Of a stretch of 52,248 nt of DNA, positions 22,939-30,547 are shown in pieces. This DNA is from a virus. The stretch is from positions 1-52,248 of IMG/VR virus record IMGVR_UViG_3300043446_004515; one strand, written 5' to 3'. How positions within the stretch are numbered: position 1 is the first letter of the stretch; the number at the start of each line of letters is the position of its first letter. The notes under the pieces were generated by a model. That model saw only the letters and a list, made by a program, of their open reading frames with translations, searched no databases and was not told where the DNA came from. The position numbers and the translations under genes are program-made.

Positions 22939-23409
22939 ATGTATGGAGTGTCTACCGTGTTAAGCACACAATTTGTAATCAAATCTAAGGTCAACGGCTT
23001 TCTATTAGCCGAGTTCTGGCTACAGTCTGAAACCCCCCTATCCGTCCAAGAGTGCCGCAATGCGGTTAAGTCTTTGGGATGGGAACCCAGTGATGTGCGA
23101 TGGGACTGCCCAAAATGCGTAGAGTTAGATGAAAGCCACCCCGGCACGATGACCCTGATTGATGCCTTTATCCCTTTATCCCAAAAAGTACGCCAGCTAG
23201 ATAATGGTGAGCGTCAATGGAACGCTACAGGATGGCATGAATATACATCCTTAGACGGTTGCATTACGGCGCTAAGCGCCCGTGCGATCGCCCTAGATTG
23301 GGCACTGTTTGACGGGTTTGATGAGGAATTCGCACGGCAAAACATCAAAGTTAACGTTCGATACGTTGACAAGATCGAGTATCCAGTTAGCGATAACGTG
23401 CCTTTTTAA
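22939..23409 (+). CDS. hypothetical protein with SSB-tail-like C-terminus
   Basis: The 156-residue product has a single CPKC motif near residue 58, a balanced helical and strand pattern, and ends YPVSDNVPF. That tip resembles the acidic VPF tail of the SSB-like protein encoded just across the divergent promoter (DSVPF). A GTG at 22957 preceded by GGAG is an alternative start, six residues shorter. Function unknown; binding to an SSB-tail pocket is inference. Confidence 0.65.
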   Translation: MYGVSTVLSTQFVIKSKVNGFLLAEFWLQSETPLSVQECRNAVKSLGWEPSDVRWDCPKCVELDESHPGTMTLIDAFIPLSQKVRQLDNGERQWNATGWHEYTSLDGCITALSARAIALDWALFDGFDEEFARQNIKVNVRYVDKIEYPVSDNVPF

Positions 23410-23449
23410 ATCAAACATTTATCGCCCTGGCAAGCGTCAGGGTAAAACT

Positions 23450-23581
23450 ATGTACCTGTCTAATCCCCATCCTGTCACCCGCATTAAACAGACCGCTAAA
23501 TCTAGTTACTACCGAGCTTCTGTCAGGCTCGGTTTTAAATTAGTGGCGATCGCCCTAGCAAAAACATTAATCAAAGGCTAA
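23450..23581 (+). CDS. small basic protein
   Basis: The 43-residue frame begins MYLSNPHPVTRIKQTAKSSY and is strongly basic. It starts 40 bases after the previous gene and ends 7 bases before the helicase-methyltransferase gene. A longer frame upstream overlaps the previous gene and is not favoured. CAGGG precedes the ATG. Moderate evidence only. Confidence 0.45.
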   Translation: MYLSNPHPVTRIKQTAKSSYYRASVRLGFKLVAIALAKTLIKG

Positions 23582-23588
23582 GCAAACC

Positions 23589-25901
23589 ATGAACTATCAA
23601 GATTTTTTGTCCAATAAGCTGTCTAAAGTTACGCCGTCTGGGTTTGATATTGCCCTTAATGACCTTCCTGATTGTCTTTTTGATTATCAAAAATTTGTAG
23701 TGCAGTTAGCATTGCAAAAGGGTAAGTTTGCCATATTTGCCGGGACAGGTTTAGGAAAGTCTCTCATGCAATTAGTTTGGGCGTTAGAAGTTAATCGTCA
23801 CACTAACCGCCCCGTTCTGATTCTTGCTCCCTTAGCAGTAGCTAAACAAACGGCAGGGGATGAGTGTACAAAGTGGGGGATTAACGCCCAATACTGCGAG
23901 TCTCAAGCCGACGTAATCAATGGCATCAACATCACCAATTATGAGAAGTTAGGCAAGTTTAGTCCTGATACTTTTGCTGGTATTGTATTGGATGAAAGTT
24001 CAATCCTTAAGGGATTTAACGGCAAAATGCGGAGTCAATTAATTGAGGCTTTTGAATATACTCCTTATAAGTTGGCTTGCACTGCTACCCCTAGCCCTAA
24101 TGACTACATTGAATTAGGGAACCATTGCGAGTTTTTAAACGTGATGAGCCGTGATGAGATGTTAGCGACGTTTTTTGTTCACGATGGCAAAGTGTCGTTA
24201 ACTGATGAGATTTGGAAACTCAAAAATCACGGCAAAATTAAATTTTGGGAATGGCTTGCATCATGGTCTGTTATGTTTCAGAAACCTAGTCATTTAGGTT
24301 TTAGTGATGATAATTACCAACTCCCTAAACTCATTGAGCATGAGCTAACAATTGAGTCTGGTATTGTACGGGAAGGTGAACTGTTCACCATGGAGGCACG
24401 GGGATTAATTGAGCAACGCCATGCTAAACGCTCAACTATTGACGACCGTGTTAAAGCTGCCGCCGATTTGATTAATGCTAGTGATGAACAGTGGCTTGTC
24501 TGGTGCGATCTTAACGATGAATCCGCCGCCCTAGCCGCCGCTATTAACGATTGTGTTGAGGTTAAAGGGTCTGATAAAGACTCCCATAAAGAGAACGCCG
24601 CCATTGACTTTGCACATGGCAAAATCAAAGTCTTAGTTTCAAAAGCTTCTATTTTTGGATTTGGGCTAAACTTTCAATCTTGCCACAATATGCTATTTGT
24701 CGGGCTTTCTAATTCTTTTGAGTTAACCTATCAAGCCGTCCGGCGGTGCTACAGGTTTGGGCAAACTCAAGATGTAAATGTCTATTATGTAGCCGTTGAC
24801 ATTGAGGGAGCCGTCCTTAAAAATATTCAGAAAAAACATCGTAAGTTTGAAGAAATGCAAGCTAACATTGCCAGTCATTTCTTATCTGCCTATCACGCCA
24901 TCACTGCTAAAAAAGACTACGATCCTACTAAAGCCATGACTAGCCCTATTCTCGAAGTTAAAGACGGTTTATGCCTTGACCAAAAACATGGGCAAAACTA
25001 TTCTAGTTTCCAAGGTGATTGTGTTGAATTGATTAAAGCCGTCCCTGATGACAGTATCGGTTACTCTATTTTTAGCCCACCTTTTGCGAATCTTTTTACT
25101 TATTCCGATTCTCTTCACGATATGGGGAATGTTACCAGTGACGACCAATTTACGGAGCATTACAAATTCCTTTTGAGTGAACTTTATCGCGTTATGATGC
25201 CCGGTCGGCTGGTATCCGTTCACTGCCAAGATTTAATTGCCACTAAGACTAAAGACGGCTTTATTGGCATTAAAGACTTCTCTGGTTTAATGATTCAGTT
25301 AATGCAAGAATTAGGGTTTGTTTATCACAGTCGCGTCACTATCTGGAAAGATCCGGTTTGTCAAATGCAACGACTCAAACCCATTGGTTTACTTCACAAA
25401 CAAGTAGAAAAAGACTCAAGTTTAAGCCGTCAAGGATTACCTGATTACCTGGTAACATTCCGCAAGCCAGGAGAAAATACAGAGCCAATCGAAGGGCGTT
25501 TAGTTGAGTTTTACGGGGAAGATTTGCCTCCTATCAGCAATGATCCTAAATGGCATTCTATTAACGTGTGGCAGCGGTACGCTAGCCCTGTATGGATGGA
25601 TATTGTCCAAAATGATACTTTAAACTTTCGTGAGGCTAAGGAAGATGATGATCATAAGCATATTTGTCCCTTACAATTGACGGTTATCCGTCGGGCTTTG
25701 CAGCTATGGTCTAACCATGGCGATGTTGTTTTGAGTCCCTTTGCTGGTATTGGTTCGGAGGGTTATGTCAGCTTAGATATGGATCGCAAGTTTGTAGGCT
25801 TTGAGCTTAAAAAATCTTACTGGGATTGCCAAGTTAAAAACCTAGAATATATCGAAAACAAACCTAAACAACTTGCATTGTCAGATTTGATTGCCGTCTA
25901 A
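23589..25901 (+). CDS. SNF2-type helicase fused to N6/N4 DNA methyltransferase
   Basis: The 770-residue protein has an N-terminal SF2/SNF2 ATPase: DYQ near residue 33, AGTGLGKS at 51-58, LDESS at 134-138, ATPSPND near 168, and YQAVRRCYRFGQTQDV near 395 (motif VI of the SNF2 group). The C-terminal part is a beta-class amino-methyltransferase with SPPF (motif IV, about 496) before LSPFAGIGSEGY (motif I, about 715). A translocating motor joined to a methyltransferase could methylate incoming or replicating DNA processively, or act against host restriction. No endonuclease domain is visible. The start has AAGG and an AAGCAAACC leader. Confidence 0.85.
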   Translation: MNYQDFLSNKLSKVTPSGFDIALNDLPDCLFDYQKFVVQLALQKGKFAIFAGTGLGKSLMQLVWALEVNRHTNRPVLILAPLAVAKQTAGDECTKWGINAQYCESQADVINGINITNYEKLGKFSPDTFAGIVLDESSILKGFNGKMRSQLIEAFEYTPYKLACTATPSPNDYIELGNHCEFLNVMSRDEMLATFFVHDGKVSLTDEIWKLKNHGKIKFWEWLASWSVMFQKPSHLGFSDDNYQLPKLIEHELTIESGIVREGELFTMEARGLIEQRHAKRSTIDDRVKAAADLINASDEQWLVWCDLNDESAALAAAINDCVEVKGSDKDSHKENAAIDFAHGKIKVLVSKASIFGFGLNFQSCHNMLFVGLSNSFELTYQAVRRCYRFGQTQDVNVYYVAVDIEGAVLKNIQKKHRKFEEMQANIASHFLSAYHAITAKKDYDPTKAMTSPILEVKDGLCLDQKHGQNYSSFQGDCVELIKAVPDDSIGYSIFSPPFANLFTYSDSLHDMGNVTSDDQFTEHYKFLLSELYRVMMPGRLVSVHCQDLIATKTKDGFIGIKDFSGLMIQLMQELGFVYHSRVTIWKDPVCQMQRLKPIGLLHKQVEKDSSLSRQGLPDYLVTFRKPGENTEPIEGRLVEFYGEDLPPISNDPKWHSINVWQRYASPVWMDIVQNDTLNFREAKEDDDHKHICPLQLTVIRRALQLWSNHGDVVLSPFAGIGSEGYVSLDMDRKFVGFELKKSYWDCQVKNLEYIENKPKQLALSDLIAV

Positions 25902-25927
25902 AATCAAACACCTGATAATTTTGCAGA

Positions 25928-25952
25928 TATCCCTCCAATTGGGGGGATTTTT
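25928..25952 (+). terminator. terminator after the helicase-methyltransferase gene
   Basis: TATCCCTCC AATT GGGGGGATTTTT, a short stem with one G-T pair followed by T residues. Confidence 0.65.
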
Positions 25953-25982
25953 AGTATAGTTGCGTCCAGTATTTTTATAAAA

Positions 25983-26174
25983 ATGTTTGTCCCTACAACA
26001 AAAGCCCTTAACGAATTAAATCTAAATATTAGTCGTCAACACCTATACCACCTAATTAAAAGTGGTGAGTTAGAAAATGGTAAACATTATATTGACGTTC
26101 GGAGTCCTAATAGTAAAAGACCCACCTATCGGGTCTGTGTATCGGAATTGCAAAACTATTTTGAGGTTCGATAA
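25983..26174 (+). CDS. excisionase/MerR-like small HTH protein
   Basis: The 63-residue protein (NISRQHLYHLIKSGELENGKHY, then YRVCVSELQNYF) has the winged-HTH pattern of excisionase-type DNA-binding proteins, which bend DNA during prophage excision. The integrase is 3 kb away, so it might instead be a local regulator. Its stop overlaps the next start (TAATG). Confidence 0.6.
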   Translation: MFVPTTKALNELNLNISRQHLYHLIKSGELENGKHYIDVRSPNSKRPTYRVCVSELQNYFEVR

Positions 26175-26431
26175 TGTTTTCAGTTTTAGAGCACAAAACT
26201 AACGGGGAGCGGTCTTTGGTGTTGTGGGATTGCCAATTTATTAGAGGCGAAACGGCACTACATTGTGGGTTAGTTTGGATTGATAAATCCTGTAATTATA
26301 GTCGCGTCCAATTAATACCCAGGATGGCGACTAGTCCGATTATTATCATTGACTTCCCCTCTGCATTAAGGGGGTTAGCCACAACTCAGGTCATCCCTGA
26401 CGTGATTTTTAGAATAGAATCGATAAATTAA
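26174..26431 (+). CDS. hypothetical protein coupled to the excisionase-like gene
   Basis: The 85-residue product is hydrophobic in its second half (PIIIIDFPSALRGLATTQVIP) with two cysteines and no recognised family. Translation is coupled to the upstream HTH gene through overlapping stop and start codons. Confidence 0.55.
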   Translation: MFSVLEHKTNGERSLVLWDCQFIRGETALHCGLVWIDKSCNYSRVQLIPRMATSPIIIIDFPSALRGLATTQVIPDVIFRIESIN

Positions 26432-26444
26432 TTAATGGTGATTT

Positions 26445-27164
26445 ATGACCGCTTGCACCCTACAGCCTGTAGAACAAATTGATAGCACGTTAATTAACTG
26501 GTTAAAAAGTCGGTTAGCTAACAAAAAAATTCCTTTTGCACTGTTTAACTTTAGTGATACCCCTGATTGGTCAGATTGTGAAACCGTTGAAGTGGCAGGA
26601 TTACAGATTCCTAAATTAGGAGAGTTAACCACTATTGAGCGGATTGTATTAGATAACGTAGCTGACAATCAGATTGAATCTTCCACGCGGTTACAATTAA
26701 CATTGCGACAATTAGCAAAAGCCCTGGCTACCTATTGGGATGTTATTTGCGAGCAAATCGACTTTAACACGCCGGAAGAAAAGAACGCGGTTAAAACACT
26801 AAAAGCACTTAAACCCGTGCAATTGTCTGGTTATATTTTCCCTGCGGATAGTGTCGAATATCGTTTAGTTAGTGCCACAGTTGCGTACCAAGAATTTCAG
26901 TCCGAGCATTTAGAAGAAATTACCCAAGCGCTCAATATTGCTATTGAGATGCAAGATGGCAGTTTTTCTAATCTAATGCGGATTGCATTTTTTCTTGCCA
27001 GTCGGTTAGGTTCTGCATGGTTAAATCCCGTCAAATTACAACGGCTTACTGAATCTAAAGCACAGGCATTACTTGATTTCGTTGCCCTTGAATCCAACAA
27101 CGGGGAAGACATTCCTGATATTAAAAAAGCGGATGGTGACGCCAAAGAAACCGAGGGAAAGTAA
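26445..27164 (+). CDS. tail assembly chaperone, 0-frame (G-like) product
   Basis: The 239-residue protein is acidic and helical and ends AKETEGK followed by TAA. The last codons GAG GGA AAG contain G GGA AAG (27155-27161), the same slippery heptamer as in lambda gene G. A long open frame without its own start continues in the -1 phase to 27550. This arrangement is the hallmark of tail-tube assembly chaperones of long-tailed phages, which coat the tape measure before tube polymerisation. The sequence itself is not one I recognise, so the call rests on the frameshift architecture. Confidence 0.8.
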   Translation: MTACTLQPVEQIDSTLINWLKSRLANKKIPFALFNFSDTPDWSDCETVEVAGLQIPKLGELTTIERIVLDNVADNQIESSTRLQLTLRQLAKALATYWDVICEQIDFNTPEEKNAVKTLKALKPVQLSGYIFPADSVEYRLVSATVAYQEFQSEHLEEITQALNIAIEMQDGSFSNLMRIAFFLASRLGSAWLNPVKLQRLTESKAQALLDFVALESNNGEDIPDIKKADGDAKETEGK

Positions 27165-27550
27165 ACCCATACCAGGGCTATTGTGAGGAGTATTGGGAGA
27201 TTGCCCAGGCGTTTTCTCAGGATCCTCGTTTTAGCCCTGGTAGGTATGGACACCAGCCGCGATGGTTAATCAGGCAAGCGCTAAACTCAATTTGCGATCG
27301 CCGCAATTTAGAGCAACAAAGTACAGTTAGATTAACCTATACTGTCATGGGGATGTTTGGGAAGCCTAAAATCGAAGTTGACGATCTATTCCCTCACCCC
27401 CTGCATTGGCGGATTAAGACTAGCGGTAAGCGCCTGCCCATTACCAAACGGACTGCCCAAATAGTATTGGCGACCCTCAACGATTACCCGGAAACCAAAC
27501 CGGCATTGTCAAAAATTATGATCGACCTACAAGCGGCAATTATCACTTAA
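27161..27550 (+). CDS. tail assembly chaperone -1 frameshift extension (GT-like)
   Basis: From the slippery site the -1 frame reads 129 codons, beginning VNPYQGYCEEYWEIAQAF, with no start codon until an ATG at 27347. With the upstream part it gives a 368-residue G-T fusion. The aromatic, acidic opening and a later basic segment (RIKTSGKRLPITKRTAQ) differ from the 0-frame protein, as the T domain does in lambda. An independent start at 27347 would leave 62 conserved-looking codons unexplained. No tape-measure gene follows, which is unusual. Confidence 0.75.
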   Translation, partial: VNPYQGYCEEYWEIAQAFSQDPRFSPGRYGHQPRWLIRQALNSICDRRNLEQQSTVRLTYTVMGMFGKPKIEVDDLFPHPLHWRIKTSGKRLPITKRTAQIVLATLNDYPETKPALSKIMIDLQAAIIT

Positions 27551-27555
27551 ACATC

Positions 27556-27780
27556 ATGCAAACAGACATTACTTTGTTAACCAAAGCATTAGGCAATCAA
27601 GTTCGATACACCAAAATTGTTATCAACGGTGTTGAGGTTGCTTGCGACAATGTAGACATTTACGATAAAGACGGGATCTTCAACGTTTCTGTTTCACTTT
27701 ATCCATCATCGTTAATCGTATTACCTGAATCAGAGGTGAACGCAGCTACGCATTTACTAAATCAAAAGGCTTCTAACTAA
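27556..27780 (+). CDS. hypothetical protein
   Basis: The 74-residue product is beta-rich (VRYTKIVINGVEVACDNVDIYD, FNVSVSLYP) with no recognised domain. It begins 6 bases after the chaperone extension and overlaps the convergent nuclease gene by 24 bases. Confidence 0.55.
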   Translation: MQTDITLLTKALGNQVRYTKIVINGVEVACDNVDIYDKDGIFNVSVSLYPSSLIVLPESEVNAATHLLNQKASN

Positions 27781-28095
27781 GGCGATCGCCTCATCACTCG
27801 AATAGCACACTTCTACTCTGTACCCTGCTTTCTTTAGGCGGGGTATTATTTTTTTCTGACTGTCCGATAGCGTACCCTTGCCATATTTCATTTCTATATA
27901 TAGTCGCAATTCTGGGATAAACAGGTCAGGCACGCCCGCCAATGCCCCCTCCGACTTTAATTTATTCCACTGTTTAATCCGTTGAGTTTGCGACCCTGCG
28001 AGGTTAGCACCGTTGGGGATGGAGTGGATTAGAAGGTCGGGGTAGTTGATTTTGATCCAGGTTACGAATTTTGTCTGCTCTAAATGTTCACTCAT
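27757..28095 (-). CDS. VRR-NUC domain nuclease
   Basis: The 112-residue protein (from ATG 28095) has the VRR-NUC pattern: SEHLEQTKFVTWIK, HSIPNGANLAG, GVPDLFIPELRLYIEMKYGKG with the catalytic D...ExK, then LSDSQKKIIPRLKKAGYRVEVC. These stand-alone phage nucleases act on Holliday junctions or other branched DNA. An ATG four codons upstream is also possible. The convergent overlap with the previous gene is short and normal for compact phage genomes. Confidence 0.85.
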   Translation of the reverse strand: MSEHLEQTKFVTWIKINYPDLLIHSIPNGANLAGSQTQRIKQWNKLKSEGALAGVPDLFIPELRLYIEMKYGKGTLSDSQKKIIPRLKKAGYRVEVCYSSDEAIALVRSLLI

Positions 28096-28148
28096 GCCTT
28101 GCACCATAAGGGTTTGAGGCTATTTTAAAAACTGGTTTGGCAAAAAAA

Positions 28149-28178
28149 TTGACAGTAAGATGGTTAACTGTGTTATAT
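28149..28178 (+). promoter_or_regulatory. phage-type promoter (short form)
   Basis: TTGACA, the conserved 18-bp spacer (gtaagatggttaactgtg) and TTATAT. TAAGGGTTT lies 42 bp upstream of the -35 box, as in the full cassettes, but there is no inverted repeat. The leader has AAGCAAGCAACCACAGAG. Confidence 0.8.
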
Positions 28179-28214
28179 TGATATTCAGTTAAGCAAGCAA
28201 CCACAGAGACAATT

Positions 28215-28616
28215 ATGAACACTACAGCCATCGCTCAACATCTTAATATTGCTTCCCAAGCAATCCTCGAGGTGCAAGAGTGGGCACAAGTTTATTGGGT
28301 GCGCTTCCAAGGTGGTTGCCGTTTCGTGTCCAAAAAACTTATCAAAATGGAGGAAATTGGCAACCGATGGAAAAAAGGCGAATATGATCGCATCTATTTT
28401 CAGCCATCGGTCATTGCAAAGTCCTTAAAACTGAGCAACAGCAAGGCCCGCCAAATCAACTCAAACAAATTTTACTACGACATCAAAACGGGGCGGTTCC
28501 AATGTGCTATCTCCGGTAGCGGAACACATGGAGTGACCGATACCCCTATTTCTGGCAACGGAACCAAAAACCCACCCTACTGGGTGGATGCCATCAAACA
28601 ACTAGCAGGAATCTAA
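28215..28616 (+). CDS. hypothetical protein
   Basis: The 133-residue product has a tryptophan-rich N-terminal half (VQEWAQVYWVRFQGG), a basic middle and a glycine/threonine-rich tail. A segment VIAKSLKLSNSKARQINSNKF could be HTH-like. No family recognised. It is the first gene after a strong phage-type promoter, so it may be made early. Confidence 0.6.
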   Translation: MNTTAIAQHLNIASQAILEVQEWAQVYWVRFQGGCRFVSKKLIKMEEIGNRWKKGEYDRIYFQPSVIAKSLKLSNSKARQINSNKFYYDIKTGRFQCAISGSGTHGVTDTPISGNGTKNPPYWVDAIKQLAGI

Positions 28617-28621
28617 TCAAA

Positions 28622-28948
28622 ATGAACACACCAACTACCAAAACAAATACCATGAACGCTAACAAGGAAATTGTCGAAAACGTAAAAATCGGAAACGGCT
28701 GTTGGGTTCGAGTAGACGACTACGATTGGGAAGCTGCATCTGTTGCCGACTATGACCCAGCAACAGGGAATATGATTTTTGATGGTGTACCGTTTACATT
28801 CAATAACTACACAGGAAAGTCATTTCTCTGGGGAAAAGAGATCAAATCCTTTGATATTGCCTATATGGTCGAAATGACAGGGCCCTATCAATGGAATAAA
28901 CCGGAAAAAGAATGGCGAAATCCGCAAACCAATTACAACTATGCCTAG
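28622..28948 (+). CDS. hypothetical acidic protein
   Basis: The 108-residue product is rich in Trp, Tyr and Asp (GCWVRVDDYDWEAASVADYD), with a strand-rich core, and no recognised motif. It is cotranscribed with the genes on either side; the next start overlaps its end by 8 bases. A second ATG ten codons in is possible. Confidence 0.6.
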   Translation: MNTPTTKTNTMNANKEIVENVKIGNGCWVRVDDYDWEAASVADYDPATGNMIFDGVPFTFNNYTGKSFLWGKEIKSFDIAYMVEMTGPYQWNKPEKEWRNPQTNYNYA

Positions 28949-29105
28949 TCGTTTTGTCTCTCCCCAGCAATGGCGACGATTCAAACTCTGGCTAGACTGT
29001 GATTGCAACGTTAAAGCCACAGCCAAAACCGACAAATCACAGCCTGAAATTATCCGCAAGGCGATCGCCGCTTGCCATCGTCAAATCGAAAAATCAAAAC
29101 CCTAA
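28941..29105 (+). CDS. small basic protein
   Basis: This 54-residue gene overlaps the end of the previous one and is closed by a strong terminator. The product (MPSRFVSPQQWRRFKLWLDC at the start) is basic, with two close cysteines and a helical C-terminus. Overlap and terminator position make it a likely real gene. Confidence 0.6.
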   Translation: MPSRFVSPQQWRRFKLWLDCDCNVKATAKTDKSQPEIIRKAIAACHRQIEKSKP

Positions 29106-29112
29106 TCAAAAT

Positions 29113-29148
29113 CCCCGCCAACCACACCAGGAAAGCGGGGTCTTTTTT
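29113..29148 (+). terminator. rho-independent terminator
   Basis: CCCCGC, a 16-base loop, GCGGGG, TC and six T residues close the 28.2-29.1 kb operon. Confidence 0.85.
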
Positions 29149-29153
29149 AGCAC

Positions 29154-29171
29154 TAAGCCAATTTTAAGCCA
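29154..29171 (+). repeat. 18-bp direct repeat, copy 1
   Basis: TAAGCCAATTTTAAGCCA, identical to copy 2 at 29385-29402; possible integrase arm-binding site. Confidence 0.85.
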
Positions 29172-29297
29172 GTGCTATTTTAAAAACACCCAAAACCCTT
29201 GCCCTGTCTAGCTTTGGTAAAAGTGCAGTGGTTCCTTGACAAATCCAAGTTATTACCTATCCCAAACAACCTGAAAGCCTTATACAGTAAGACTTTT

Positions 29298-29326
29298 AGA
29301 AGTTCTATATTTTTTAGAGAACTTCT
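29298..29326. repeat. perfect 9-bp inverted repeat in the integrase upstream region
   Basis: AGAAGTTCT and AGAACTTCT flank 11 bp (atattttttag). A candidate integrase core site or an operator for integrase expression. Confidence 0.8.
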
Positions 29327-29384
29327 CCCAACTGACTAAAGCCCCCATTTTTGGTAATGGTTTGCTATGGTTTTACATAGTTTT

Positions 29385-29402
29385 TAAGCCAATTTTAAGC
29401 CA
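29385..29402 (+). repeat. 18-bp direct repeat, copy 2
   Basis: Identical to copy 1 and directly adjacent to the integrase start codon, so integrase binding here would also block its own translation start region or promoter. Confidence 0.85.
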
Positions 29403-30506
29403 ATGGCGATAGACCTAAACGGAAGGCTAAACCACGCTAACGGGTTGCTCAAAGCCGGTAAAATCGGGGTCAGGATACAGGCTAGAGGCGATCGCCTCTA
29501 TTTGGTGGCGACGTTACCGCCTAAGCCAGAATCGCTCAAACCATACCCGCATCAGCAACGCATCTCGCTAGGTTATCGGTTTAACCAGATTGGATTGGAT
29601 AAAGCGGTTAAGGATGCCAGAGTGTTGTCTGCGAGACTAATTGAGGGAACGTTCTCATGGGGGGACTATGTTGAACAGCGCCCCATGGCGACATTTGGGG
29701 ATGTTATTGACCTATTTTCGGAGCGGTACGAGTCCGAACGATTGCAAAAGGGACACGACCCGATATTGATTGATCAGACGCTCAAAACCAATTATCTAAA
29801 GCACCTCAAGGATTTGGACAGAGATAAAGATTTCAGCGTGGCAGTGTTAGAATCGCGGCTAAAATCGATTGAGCATACTGCCACTAGACGGGGTAAAGCC
29901 ATTGCGTATGCGGCGCTGGCCGATGCGGTCGGGGTTGAACACAATTTGCGTAGTTTAGCGGGGGGATATAGTTATAAATCCATTAACCCTCGTGAGGTTC
30001 CTACTGATGATTTAATTGCCGAAACGTATTTAACAATTACTTCTAAACGATGGCGTACAGTCTATGCTTTATTAGCAATTTATGGACTTAGAAATCATGA
30101 AGCGTTTAGGTGTGATTTCCTAGACTTACCAGTACTATTTGTTAACCGGGGCAAGACAGGGGAGCGCTATATTTATCCGTTGTATCCTGAATGGGCTAAC
30201 GATTGGTTAACTGATTTAACTATGCCCAAGGTCAATTTAAACCGGACTAATTTGCAGTTGGGGCGGGATGTTACCACTTGGTTTTATCGTGTCAAGACAA
30301 TCCCCTTTGCTGCCTACAATTTACGCCACGCATGGGCTAGGCGGTCTATTGATTTTGGCTGGGATATAACGTTAGCAGCGAAACAAATGGGGCATTCTGT
30401 TAAAGTTCACTCTGAGGTTTATCATGCTTGGATTACTCAGGACACCTACGATAAAGCGTACCAACAGTTACTGGCTAACCCCAATCGTCCCAAGCCGCCG
30501 CAATAA
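29403..30506 (+). CDS. int: tyrosine recombinase integrase
   Basis: The 367-residue protein has an N-terminal arm-binding and SAM-like part (DVIDLFSERYES) and a C-terminal catalytic domain with Arg in YGLRNHEAF near residue 230, GKTGER, the H-x-x-R box as NLRHAWARR near 308, MGHS near 331 and the nucleophile in EVYHAW near 340. All catalytic positions are present, so it should be active. It would integrate the phage into and, with an excisionase, excise it from the host chromosome. The start lies directly after a direct-repeat copy with no normal ribosome-binding site, which suggests weak or autoregulated expression. Confidence 0.9.
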   Translation: MAIDLNGRLNHANGLLKAGKIGVRIQARGDRLYLVATLPPKPESLKPYPHQQRISLGYRFNQIGLDKAVKDARVLSARLIEGTFSWGDYVEQRPMATFGDVIDLFSERYESERLQKGHDPILIDQTLKTNYLKHLKDLDRDKDFSVAVLESRLKSIEHTATRRGKAIAYAALADAVGVEHNLRSLAGGYSYKSINPREVPTDDLIAETYLTITSKRWRTVYALLAIYGLRNHEAFRCDFLDLPVLFVNRGKTGERYIYPLYPEWANDWLTDLTMPKVNLNRTNLQLGRDVTTWFYRVKTIPFAAYNLRHAWARRSIDFGWDITLAAKQMGHSVKVHSEVYHAWITQDTYDKAYQQLLANPNRPKPPQ

Positions 30507-30507
30507 A

Positions 30508-30531
30508 CCCGCCCCAACATAGAGACGGGCG
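30508..30531 (-). terminator. hairpin between integrase and antirepressor-like gene
   Basis: On the minus strand CGCCCGTC tctatgttg GGGCGGG TTTATT. It probably ends the leftward antirepressor-like transcript and belongs to a recurrent hairpin family in this window. Confidence 0.55.
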
Positions 30532-30547
30532 ATAATTTAAAAGCTAA

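Larger units (their letters stand above)
29154..29402. other. putative attP / integrase control region
   Basis: The region between the terminator and the integrase holds two 18-bp direct copies of TAAGCCAATTTTAAGCCA (29154-29171 and 29385-29402, the second touching the integrase ATG), each internally repeated, and a perfect 9-bp inverted repeat AGAAGTTCT / AGAACTTCT with an 11-bp AT-rich spacer (29298-29326). Direct arm-type repeats flanking a core-type dyad next to an integrase are what an attachment site looks like. The actual crossover sequence cannot be fixed without the host junctions. Confidence 0.5.

Noticed and set aside
27347-27550. Independent 67-residue gene starting at 27347
   Set aside because: The frame is open for 62 codons upstream back to the GGGAAAG slippery site, so it is better explained as the chaperone frameshift extension.
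29235-29282. Degenerate cassette on the minus strand upstream of the integrase
   Set aside because: A TAAGGCTTTCAGG segment resembles the cassette spacer, but no -35 or -10 box occurs at the fixed distances.
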